DNA of 64,000 nt. It comes from Neobacillus sp. OS1-2 (GTDB lineage Bacteria; Bacillota; Bacilli; Bacillales; Cytobacillaceae). The translations under genes and the position numbers were made by a program. The DNA lies in contig NZ_CP133265.1 of the NCBI RefSeq assembly GCF_030915505.1, forward strand, positions 558,001 through 622,000. The letters are read 5' to 3'. Positions 57,287-64,000 of the stretch are shown piece after piece; within the stretch, counting starts at the first letter, position 1, and each line of letters begins with the position of its first letter. The notes below the pieces were generated by a model. That model saw only the letters and a list, made by a program, of their open reading frames with translations. It ran no database searches and had not been told where the DNA came from.

Positions 57287-57314
57287 AGTATAAAAGAATT
57301 ACATAAAACAACAA
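57287..57314 (-). promoter_or_regulatory. Probable promoter of the leftward pil operon
   Basis: Minus strand TTGTTG (57314-57309), 16-base spacer, TATACT (57292-57287), 21 bases before the first start codon. Confidence 0.5.
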
Positions 57315-57384
57315 TAATTTATTTTTTCCATTATTTTTTGTGTTTTTTCGACTAAGCACGACATTTATACACTCTAAAGTATTG

Positions 57385-57390
57385 TATAAT
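57385..57390 (+). promoter_or_regulatory. Probable -10 box of the rightward minor-pilin operon
   Basis: TATAAT in the context ATTGTATAATAATAATGG, 32 bases before the first start codon. The -35 region (TTTATA with 15-base spacing) is weak. The two pil operons therefore diverge from one AT-rich 156-base region. Confidence 0.45.
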
Positions 57391-57422
57391 AATAATGGGT
57401 ATTTTGAAAGGAGGGAGATAAT

Positions 57423-57908
57423 ATGAATCTAAAAAAAATTATTTCTAGTAATAATGGCCTATCGTTGATTGAAGTCTTAGTTTCACTTACCATTTTAGGA
57501 ATCATCTCCATAGGTATTATGAACTTTTTCTCCCAAGCTTACTCTTTTACAAGTTCCAATCAAAATAAAACCAACGCCATAAATGTAGCGCGCAATGCCA
57601 TGATGTATATGGAAAAACAAAGTTTCATTGAGATAAAAGATGAATTTGATCGTAACCCTTCCAAAGAAATCTCCCTATTTATTTGTCAGAAACAATATAA
57701 AATGTTCTGGGAGGGTGAGACGGTTGACCCAAGTTGCACTCCCATCCTAGTCAATGAGGTCGAGTACTCTGTCTCCATTCATGCCGATAATACTGAGGAA
57801 GATAAATCATATATTCTTCCCATAACAGTCAAGGTAGAATGGACTAAACATAAAAAAAGCAATTTTACCGAACTTGAGGGAGTTATTAAAAGTGAAGATA
57901 TTCGATGA
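57423..57908 (+). CDS. Minor prepilin, GspI/PilV-like
   Basis: The leader MNLKKIISSNNG is followed by LSLIEVLVSLTILGIISIGI with Glu at +5, the pattern of GspI/PilV-type minor pilins (note LIEVLVSLTIL). The 161-residue protein then has a small globular domain with two cysteines (FICQKQYKMFWEG ... SCTPI). AAAGGAGGGAG lies before the ATG. It is first of three overlapping or adjacent genes that look like a pilus-tip module. Confidence 0.9.
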   Translation: MNLKKIISSNNGLSLIEVLVSLTILGIISIGIMNFFSQAYSFTSSNQNKTNAINVARNAMMYMEKQSFIEIKDEFDRNPSKEISLFICQKQYKMFWEGETVDPSCTPILVNEVEYSVSIHADNTEEDKSYILPITVKVEWTKHKKSNFTELEGVIKSEDIR

Positions 57909-58446
57909 AAAAGGAGTAACTTTAATTGAACTATTAGCAACTCTTACGGTATTAATGATTGTATTACCAGTCATATATGGTGTTTTCTCCTCGGGATTGA
58001 AGCTCTATAATAAAATTCAAATTGAAGGCCAGCTACGAGACGATGCGGATTACGCTGTAACGATGGTGATGAATACCTTTTACTCTTACCCCTTTGATGA
58101 AGTTACGGAGTGTGGCAATAATTGCATTGCGTTAATAAACAATAAGGCAACGACGGTTAAAAAGGAGGAAAAAAACTTTTATACCGTCAAAAAGGATCAA
58201 GTTCTTACTGAACAAACTTCGATTAAAATTCAATTTCCTAATAATGATGAAAATGGGGATATTGAAATCGATGGGAAAAAGTTGGATGTTACCTCTAATT
58301 TTGATCATTCAACGATTTCTTATACTTGTCAAAATAACCAAGTATCTTGCGAGGGTGGAAAAGACGGGATGATTCATATTGATTTACAACTCAATCATGA
58401 TCGATTAGAGAAGCCCTTTCATCTTCAAAGCCAATTCGGGTTTTAG
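57892..58446 (+). CDS. Minor prepilin, GspJ/PilW-like
   Basis: Leader MKIFDEKG then VTLIELLATLTVLMIVLPVI with Glu at +5, like GspJ/PilW pilins. A globular domain has four cysteines (VTECGNNCIALIN and YTCQNNQVSCEGG) that may form two disulfides. I use the GTG at 57892 with GAGGGAG nine bases upstream; it overlaps the preceding gene by 17 bases. 184 residues. Confidence 0.88.
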   Translation: MKIFDEKGVTLIELLATLTVLMIVLPVIYGVFSSGLKLYNKIQIEGQLRDDADYAVTMVMNTFYSYPFDEVTECGNNCIALINNKATTVKKEEKNFYTVKKDQVLTEQTSIKIQFPNNDENGDIEIDGKKLDVTSNFDHSTISYTCQNNQVSCEGGKDGMIHIDLQLNHDRLEKPFHLQSQFGF

Positions 58447-58460
58447 GGAGTGAACTTTCG

Positions 58461-60464
58461 TTGATTAATAACCAAAAAGGAAATGCGCTAATTACTGTCA
58501 TGCTTATTTCGTTAGTATTTACCGCTCTTGGGTTGGCGATTGTTTCTACCACCATTAGCGGAACAAAACGCCTAGAAAATCGGAAAACAGACATTAACTT
58601 ATCTTACAATTCTGTTAAGGTCGTCGAGGAAATCACAACAAATATCACTAAATCATTAGATTCTATTAATCTAAAAAGCTTTATGGATAGATCTTCGGGA
58701 GAACTGACCATTTATTCTTCCTTCGGGCCGGCACTTGAGAATATGCTGCATGATTCCTTAAATACGATTTCTGCAAACGATAGAGAAAAGATTGAATGTC
58801 TGAGCATTGTTGACGAGAGCGGTGATACTGTCAAAGAGGTTGCTTCATCAAACATTTGTATCGACGATTTATCTAGGTTTAAACCCTATCATATTAAAAC
58901 GGATCAGGATTTTACCCGTGTATTTGAAATTGTCCTTATCACCAAGAACCCCAATCAGCAGCAAGGGAAAATAACTAGAACGATTCGAAAACGAATCATT
59001 CTTTCACCACTTCCAAGCTTTTTGAAATACGCAGTGGGTTCCACTTCAACAGATGAGGATTCTGGGCTATTTTTAAACGGCTCTCCAAACCTAAATGGAA
59101 ATGTTTATGGCAATAAATTAACAATTAATGAAGATGCAAAATACCAGCTTAGAGATACAAGTTGGAAAACAAAAGAAACACCCATGCCATCCATCGTTGG
59201 CGATCTCTATAGTAGTACGGCAAATCTATTACCAGTAATTAAGAATGAAAATAACTTTTATAAAAAAGATGTCCCCGCCCTTAAACATGATAGCCAATTT
59301 GTTGATATCAATTTTGCCGAATCATTTAAAGAGCAAACCAATAAAATCGCAGCAAAGACTGGAATTTTTCCTCCTAGTTCTGCGATTGGAAGTGCGTTTA
59401 AAGAGGAACTAATTAATAATATTAAAGTGCAAAAGTTTTCCAATACACCTGGGATGACTGAAATAAACAAGGAGGACGTCATCAATAAACCATTGTCGAT
59501 TGTCGAAAAAGGGGAAAATACCCTAATCGACAGCTATATGATTGAGAGCGGGACTGCCCCAATCAACTACCCTGATTCCGTTACAATTAATGGTGATTTG
59601 GTCGTTATGAGCAGCGGAAATTCAATTAATTTTGGTGATGACCTGGTAGTTGACGGTGATCTTTATGTTGTTAGTTATAAAAATATATCATTGAAAAATA
59701 TATTTGTTACTGGTGATATTCACCTAATAAATTTTGACGGAAAATTACTAGTCAACGATTCGATTATTTGTGGCGGCACTCTAGCTGTGGAATCCAATGC
59801 TGCATATCAAACTAGTAATGGTATCGAGCTAAATGGCGATATTATTACAGGGGGAAATTTATCACTATATCCCATTGATACCACTATTAAGGTTAACAAA
59901 AACATTGTGATTAACGGGGCCTTTACCATTTTAGGAAATGATGAATTAGCTCAAGAAACTGAAGCATTAAATGAAAATGATGAGGTAATCTTTTCCTCTG
60001 TAGTGTATGTCGGGGGAACAACTTCCATTTCAAATGTAAATATTCTAGGAGCCGAAAACAGGGAGTTAATTCTCTTAGGGAATAAAGATTTGATGATAAC
60101 AAGGATAAATGAATTTCAAAATTTTGATCCATTAGCTGAAAAAAATAAAGAATATTTACCGGAAATAGACAACACCATTAAACCATTAAAAGCCTTTTTC
60201 TATACAGAAGCAAATGCAGAACTCTACGGGGTCGGCTCTCTTTTCTATATCGATGGCGGGTTATTTGCAAAGAAAAGGTTAGAGATTAATGCCATCCGGG
60301 GTGAGGTAAAAAATATCAATAACCTTCCATCAAGATTATTCCAAGAGGATAAACTTTCTCGATTCATTGTTCATTTTAATGATGAAGTTTTATTGCAAAA
60401 AATTGATGCCCTTCCAATTGTTGAACACCTGCAAATCTATTCTGATGAGCTTATTATTGAATAA
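58461..60464 (+). CDS. Very large GspK/PilX-like prepilin with a repetitive beta domain
   Basis: The N-terminus reads NNQKG|NALITVMLISLVFTALGLAI: a prepilin-like helix but with Thr instead of Glu at +5, as in GspK and many PilX proteins. Residues about 190-650 are Asn/Gly/Ile-rich. Residues about 370-510 show regularly spaced strands (TINGDLVVMSSGNSINFG, LVVDGDLYVV, IFVTGDIHLINFDGK, IELNGDIITGGNLSLY) like a bactofilin-type or right-handed beta-helix. 667 residues is far larger than usual pilins. TTG start behind AGGGAGTG, 15 bases after the GspJ-like gene. Ends at a strong terminator. Confidence 0.82.
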   Translation: MINNQKGNALITVMLISLVFTALGLAIVSTTISGTKRLENRKTDINLSYNSVKVVEEITTNITKSLDSINLKSFMDRSSGELTIYSSFGPALENMLHDSLNTISANDREKIECLSIVDESGDTVKEVASSNICIDDLSRFKPYHIKTDQDFTRVFEIVLITKNPNQQQGKITRTIRKRIILSPLPSFLKYAVGSTSTDEDSGLFLNGSPNLNGNVYGNKLTINEDAKYQLRDTSWKTKETPMPSIVGDLYSSTANLLPVIKNENNFYKKDVPALKHDSQFVDINFAESFKEQTNKIAAKTGIFPPSSAIGSAFKEELINNIKVQKFSNTPGMTEINKEDVINKPLSIVEKGENTLIDSYMIESGTAPINYPDSVTINGDLVVMSSGNSINFGDDLVVDGDLYVVSYKNISLKNIFVTGDIHLINFDGKLLVNDSIICGGTLAVESNAAYQTSNGIELNGDIITGGNLSLYPIDTTIKVNKNIVINGAFTILGNDELAQETEALNENDEVIFSSVVYVGGTTSISNVNILGAENRELILLGNKDLMITRINEFQNFDPLAEKNKEYLPEIDNTIKPLKAFFYTEANAELYGVGSLFYIDGGLFAKKRLEINAIRGEVKNINNLPSRLFQEDKLSRFIVHFNDEVLLQKIDALPIVEHLQIYSDELIIE

Positions 60465-60497
60465 AAAAACTCGTTTCCGTTTGGAAACGAGTTTTTT
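60464..60497. terminator. Bidirectional terminator between the tip-pilin operon and the VWA gene
   Basis: AAAAACTCGTTTCC-GTTT-GGAAACGAGTTTTTT, a perfect stem flanked by A- and T-runs between convergent genes. Confidence 0.92.
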
Positions 60498-60500
60498 CCT

Positions 60501-63347
60501 TTACCAGCGGCCTTCTCCAGTAGTCCCATTATCAGTATTTGCACTATCATCGTTTGTTACTTCAAATAGCGCTGAATCCTTTGGTTTACTCCCGTCCTTC
60601 TGTTCTTCAGCTGTTGCTTTAACAGTCGAATAACCAATATTTTTCCCAATAATATACCACTTTCCATTTTCATTCTTTACTTCCACTTTATCCGAAAATG
60701 AAGTTGTAACAGAACTAATAGCTTTTTTAGTAGCATTGGTTGGATTAAAAATTAGCAGATTATCAATAGCAATCTTCTCACCAGGTTGAATTTTAAATAC
60801 TGCCTTTTTAAATTTTACTTCTTTTAAAGGAATATATGGATCTGTTACATGCACCGGCACCCGAACACTTAGATCCGATCCGTCTTTAGTTTTTATTAAT
60901 AATTCAGTATTACCTTCAGAAACGCCTAAGATTCTATTACTATCAGTCATTACAGCAATCTCGGGTTTAATCACCGTTATTTCAAGATCCTTATTAGTGG
61001 CGTCAATTGGAAGCAGATTGACTATGAATGACATCGAACTACCTACTTCGACTTCAATTGATGCTGGATCAACAGTGATAGAAGTGATTTTTCTTTGTAT
61101 CGTGATGGTCTTTTCCACAATAAGATTATCTAGGGCAAAACCACCTATTGCTTTTATTTGCACTGTATTTATTCCTGCAGTTTTTAGTGGGATAGAATCA
61201 CTTGGATTAAATTCAGTCCAAATTGGATTCTGTGGATTGCTAGAATAATAATATTTCACATCTTTCCCGGCCACCGTCTTCGATAATTTCACGTCTACAA
61301 ACTCATTTGTGATCGCTCCACTATTATAAGAATTACCGGATTCTTTACCAATCAATTCAAAATCAGGAACGAGGTACACAAGTACTTTTTCACCATCATA
61401 ATAGGTAACTTCTATTGTTTTATTTAATGAACCATTTACAAAAGTCATATCTTTGATTGGTTTATTCTTTAGGCTATAGTCATTTGGGAACTCCGTTTGC
61501 GATATAATATTTTTCGTACTATCATTCATTTTGGTAATGATCCCTAGTGCATCCCCATCATATACATTACTAGGAAATTCATTCAGTCTAACCTTCATAT
61601 TAATAATCTGGTTAGATGCCGGAATAGTTGTCTCCTGACTCTGTGTAAAGCGACTATCCTTGTACTGTAAAATAGCTGTAGGCATTTTGGTATTACTTAG
61701 TGCCCAGTCAGCTTGTAGTTTTAATGAAGCTGTGACCTGACTAGGTGTAAAAATCCCACTTTTATAATTAACCGTCTGGGTTAGGTCAATTTGGGCTGCA
61801 GGTTTCCCATTATAGGTGATCGACTTAACCCCTGCTGTAGGATAGATTGATACGCCATCAGGGAGTGGCTGTATCAATTTTAAATTACTTAACAAACCAG
61901 ATACTTGATTATTTACAAGTCCGTAAGGCGACAAAGAATATGAAACAGTAAATTGATTTGTTGTCTGACTTACATTTGATACTTTAATTAAATTATCCAC
62001 CGTATTGGTTACCCCTGATAAGTTCATGGCACCTTTAAAACTGGACGGTGCATCCGCTTTAACATCAATTGAAACTGGTTCATGTGATAACGGAATCGTT
62101 TGCCCATTTAAATTTTTATATGTTAATTTAATATTATCAAATGTGTATGTGGTAATATCCGTGAAGCTAAAAGGTAAACTTACATCAATTGGCTGATTGA
62201 CTGATTGTCCAATCGGAAAGCTAAAATTAGCTTTTAAAATTACCACATTCCCCTCTAACCTGGCATCAGATCCTTCCAACAGATTTACCTTCCCATTAAA
62301 CTTGCTAAGATCAATTTTCACCTCTGCATCTATTGCAGGTGTAGCTATGTCTTTTGAAATATCCTGAAAGATACTTGATATATTGTCTTGGTTTGCTTGG
62401 CGGGCTGTTACACCTGTCTTGGATGAAAGCTCACGTAAATAAGACATATCGACCTCAGAATCACTTCCGAATCCAATAGAAAACAGTTTAATATTCTTCT
62501 CAGCCAACTTGTTTGCCATTGAAATTCCATGATTTTTAATACTGTTTATAGCTTGGGTATTGCTTATATTTTTACTCGTCTTTGTACCATTAATCTCATA
62601 ATAGACTTTATTACTCATATTAGACCCTGTCCCATACATTTCATAATGGACAGGAATATTTTCCGTCACTTGCTTGGTTTCATAGATTGGTTCATCCTTG
62701 CAAATAAACCAAAAACATGATTCTTTAGTCCCGGTCTGTATTTTTTTAGTATACGTAATTGGTTCATTATAAATAGAAAATGTTGGCTCTCCGTCGGTCA
62801 TGAAAATAATATATTTATTATTTTGTGACCCATCTAATAGATTAATAGCTTTCTCAAAAGATTGGGTGTAATTAGTTCCACCCTCTGCTTTAAGATCCTT
62901 CACGGTTTGATTGATTAAATCTAAACCCGCATTTACAGTTGTCGGGGAAAAATTAACTACTTGTTCTACATCAGAACTAAATGAAATAAAAGAAAAGCGA
63001 TCACGTGGTCCTGCATTTTTCTTAAAGAAACTAACAGCCTCAGTCATCGCATCCTTAGCACTTTGAAATTTCTTCGGATTCTTTCCCGACTCATTCATAG
63101 AACCTGATTTATCAAAGATAAATACAACATCAATAGGATCACGGTTAGCACTGGTTGATACTCCCGATGGCATCAAGTGTACATTGAGACTTCCTTGAGC
63201 GTTCTCACCTTGAGGCTTTACAATAACACTTTGGGATGGACTTACACTGAAGTCGACCTTTGGTGCACTATCAGCTGAGACCGAATTTCCCATTCCTAAT
63301 AAAATAAAAAATATAATAATACCAAACATTGCTGATATTTTCCTCAT
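60501..63347 (-). CDS. Secreted VWA-domain protein with Ig-like (Big_2) repeats, candidate pilus adhesin
   Basis: A signal peptide (about 1-26, ending SVSADSA) precedes a von Willebrand A domain (about 70-335) with a complete MIDAS: DKSGSMNES (DxSxS), the threonine in GGTNYTQSFEKA and FMTDGEP. An unusual insertion in it (about 195-250) carries two close cysteines, CFWFIC. A long beta-rich region follows, and two Big_2-like modules lie near the end (ITVDPASIEVEVGSSMSFIV; EVKFKKAVFKIQPGEKIAID). No LPxTG motif or C-terminal membrane anchor is seen, so it is released or held by another partner. Convergent to the tip-pilin genes. 948 residues. Confidence 0.88.
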   Translation of the reverse strand: MRKISAMFGIIIFFILLGMGNSVSADSAPKVDFSVSPSQSVIVKPQGENAQGSLNVHLMPSGVSTSANRDPIDVVFIFDKSGSMNESGKNPKKFQSAKDAMTEAVSFFKKNAGPRDRFSFISFSSDVEQVVNFSPTTVNAGLDLINQTVKDLKAEGGTNYTQSFEKAINLLDGSQNNKYIIFMTDGEPTFSIYNEPITYTKKIQTGTKESCFWFICKDEPIYETKQVTENIPVHYEMYGTGSNMSNKVYYEINGTKTSKNISNTQAINSIKNHGISMANKLAEKNIKLFSIGFGSDSEVDMSYLRELSSKTGVTARQANQDNISSIFQDISKDIATPAIDAEVKIDLSKFNGKVNLLEGSDARLEGNVVILKANFSFPIGQSVNQPIDVSLPFSFTDITTYTFDNIKLTYKNLNGQTIPLSHEPVSIDVKADAPSSFKGAMNLSGVTNTVDNLIKVSNVSQTTNQFTVSYSLSPYGLVNNQVSGLLSNLKLIQPLPDGVSIYPTAGVKSITYNGKPAAQIDLTQTVNYKSGIFTPSQVTASLKLQADWALSNTKMPTAILQYKDSRFTQSQETTIPASNQIINMKVRLNEFPSNVYDGDALGIITKMNDSTKNIISQTEFPNDYSLKNKPIKDMTFVNGSLNKTIEVTYYDGEKVLVYLVPDFELIGKESGNSYNSGAITNEFVDVKLSKTVAGKDVKYYYSSNPQNPIWTEFNPSDSIPLKTAGINTVQIKAIGGFALDNLIVEKTITIQRKITSITVDPASIEVEVGSSMSFIVNLLPIDATNKDLEITVIKPEIAVMTDSNRILGVSEGNTELLIKTKDGSDLSVRVPVHVTDPYIPLKEVKFKKAVFKIQPGEKIAIDNLLIFNPTNATKKAISSVTTSFSDKVEVKNENGKWYIIGKNIGYSTVKATAEEQKDGSKPKDSALFEVTNDDSANTDNGTTGEGRW

Positions 63348-63601
63348 GGTAAATGATACCTCCTTTCTTTCTCCTATATTTATATAAACTGATACTTTTT
63401 GCCTATTATATTACTATTAGTATATCAAATCCCCTAAATGCACAAAATACTTTTTTTGTAGCAATTTGGATTTATTTTTATTAATACGTCGAAAAATAAA
63501 CTTACTATTACAAAAAAATGGCCAATTCGTGAGAATCGGCCTTCTTTTCTATTTCAGGGTATTTAAATGTAAAAATCTTTATCCATTTCATCATCACCTT
63601 G
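63348..63601. other. Intergenic region between the VWA gene and the GGDEF gene
   Basis: AT-rich, about 250 bases. It holds the ribosome site (AAAGGAGG) and probable promoter of the VWA gene (a TATAAT on the minus strand near 63400) and the terminator of the GGDEF gene. I see no coding frame and no recognisable c-di-GMP riboswitch. Confidence 0.5.
63512..63546 (-). terminator. Terminator of the GGDEF gene
   Basis: Minus strand GGCCGATTCT and GAATTGGCC pair imperfectly and are followed by ATTTTTTTG. Confidence 0.7.
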
Positions 63602-64000
63602 TTAACAAGATGAATACTCCGCCACCCGATTCCTTCCTGCTCGCTTTGCCCCGACATAAAGGGCCCTGTCGGCATGTCGAATCAAGGCAAGGGCATCCTC
63701 GGCATTTTCTGGTGCTGTTGCAACACCAATAGAAACGGTTATCTTCACCTGCTGCTGTTTCTGATCCATGGATTGTTGCAGGGTAAATGGCCAGTTGGCA
63801 ATCGACTGTCTGATTAGTTCAGCCATATGGAGGGCATCCTCTTTTGTTACGTCAGGTATGAGAACAACGAATTCTTCACCGCCATATCGGGCAACTGTGC
63901 CGCGATTGGCAATTAACTTATCGAGCCTGTTTGCAAGCTCATAAAGAATTTCATTTCCGCTTTGATGACCATACGTATCATTAATTTGTTTAAAGTGATC
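63602..64000 (-). CDS. Diguanylate cyclase (GGDEF domain), C-terminal part
   Basis: Only the last 132 codons are present; the gene runs off the right edge. It synthesises c-di-GMP from two GTP. The domain is nearly complete: DHFKQINDTYGHQSGNEIL (metal and guanine contacts), the active-site loop RYGGEEFVVLIP, and the late ITVSIGVATAPE and ADRALYVGAKRAGRNRV segments. The signature GGEEF is a catalytically competent form. An inhibitory I-site RxxD before GGEEF is not obvious. N-terminal sensor domains are outside the window. Its place beside a PilB/PilT-type pilus locus suggests, but does not prove, c-di-GMP control of piliation. Confidence 0.95.
   Translation of the reverse strand, partial: DHFKQINDTYGHQSGNEILYELANRLDKLIANRGTVARYGGEEFVVLIPDVTKEDALHMAELIRQSIANWPFTLQQSMDQKQQQVKITVSIGVATAPENAEDALALIRHADRALYVGAKRAGRNRVAEYSSC

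Noticed and set aside
63348..63601. A c-di-GMP riboswitch upstream of the VWA gene
   Set aside because: I looked for the conserved three-way junction pattern of class I or II and did not see it; the region is AT-rich and lacks paired GC stems apart from the terminator.

Overview
The window is chromosomal DNA of a low-GC, endospore-forming Firmicute of the family Bacillaceae. Gene order from tcdA to spoIIB follows the well-known Bacillus subtilis block: 6S RNA, aspS, hisS, yrzK, yrvJ, dtd, relA, apt, recJ, secDF, comN, spoVB, yrbG, yrzE, yajC, tgt, queA, ruvBA, bofC, coxA, safA, niaR, pheA, pheB, obg, spo0B, rpmA, prp, rplU, spoIVFBA, minDC, mreDCB, radC, maf, spoIIB. The spo0B, spoIVF, spoVB, bofC, safA, coxA and spoIIB genes show a spore former. 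It is not B. subtilis itself: an RNase E/G homologue lies beside rplU, the nadBCA-nifS genes are absent beside niaR, and a complete type IV pilus locus stands where B. subtilis has only comC.

Region by region: 1-13.5 kb holds translation and stringent-response genes with a 6S RNA, a T-box leader before hisS-aspS, and an IS3-family insertion that splits the yrvJ/dtd terminator. 13.5-15.7 kb is a bacterial class C-like group II intron placed just behind the secDF terminator. 15.8-26.5 kb carries protein export (secDF, yajC), queuosine synthesis (tgt, queA), Holliday-junction migration (ruvAB) and sporulation genes. 26.7-31.9 kb holds the spore lipoprotein CoxA, a kinase-like protein, the repeat-rich coat morphogen SafA, NiaR and PheA. 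32-45.9 kb is the Obg-Spo0B-L27-Prp-L21-RNase E/G-SpoIVF-Min-Mre-RadC-Maf-SpoIIB block, which links growth, cell shape, division-site choice and sporulation.

45.9-64 kb is the accessory and most interesting part. A leftward operon encodes a whole type IVa pilus machine: an unknown membrane protein, a PRC-barrel protein, a VanW/G5-like exported protein, PilB, PilT, PilC, major pilin, prepilin peptidase, PilM, PilN, PilO and a second prepilin. A divergent rightward operon encodes three prepilin-like proteins whose order and residue-5 pattern resemble the GspI-GspJ-GspK/PilX tip complex; the third is very large and has a bactofilin-like repetitive region. Convergent to it is a 948-residue secreted VWA/Ig-like protein that is a good candidate for a pilus-tip adhesin, followed by a partial GGEEF diguanylate cyclase. 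Together these suggest a retractable Gram-positive pilus with a dedicated tip and adhesin module. The functions of the PRC-barrel, VanW/G5, 393-residue and VWA proteins are inferred from context only.
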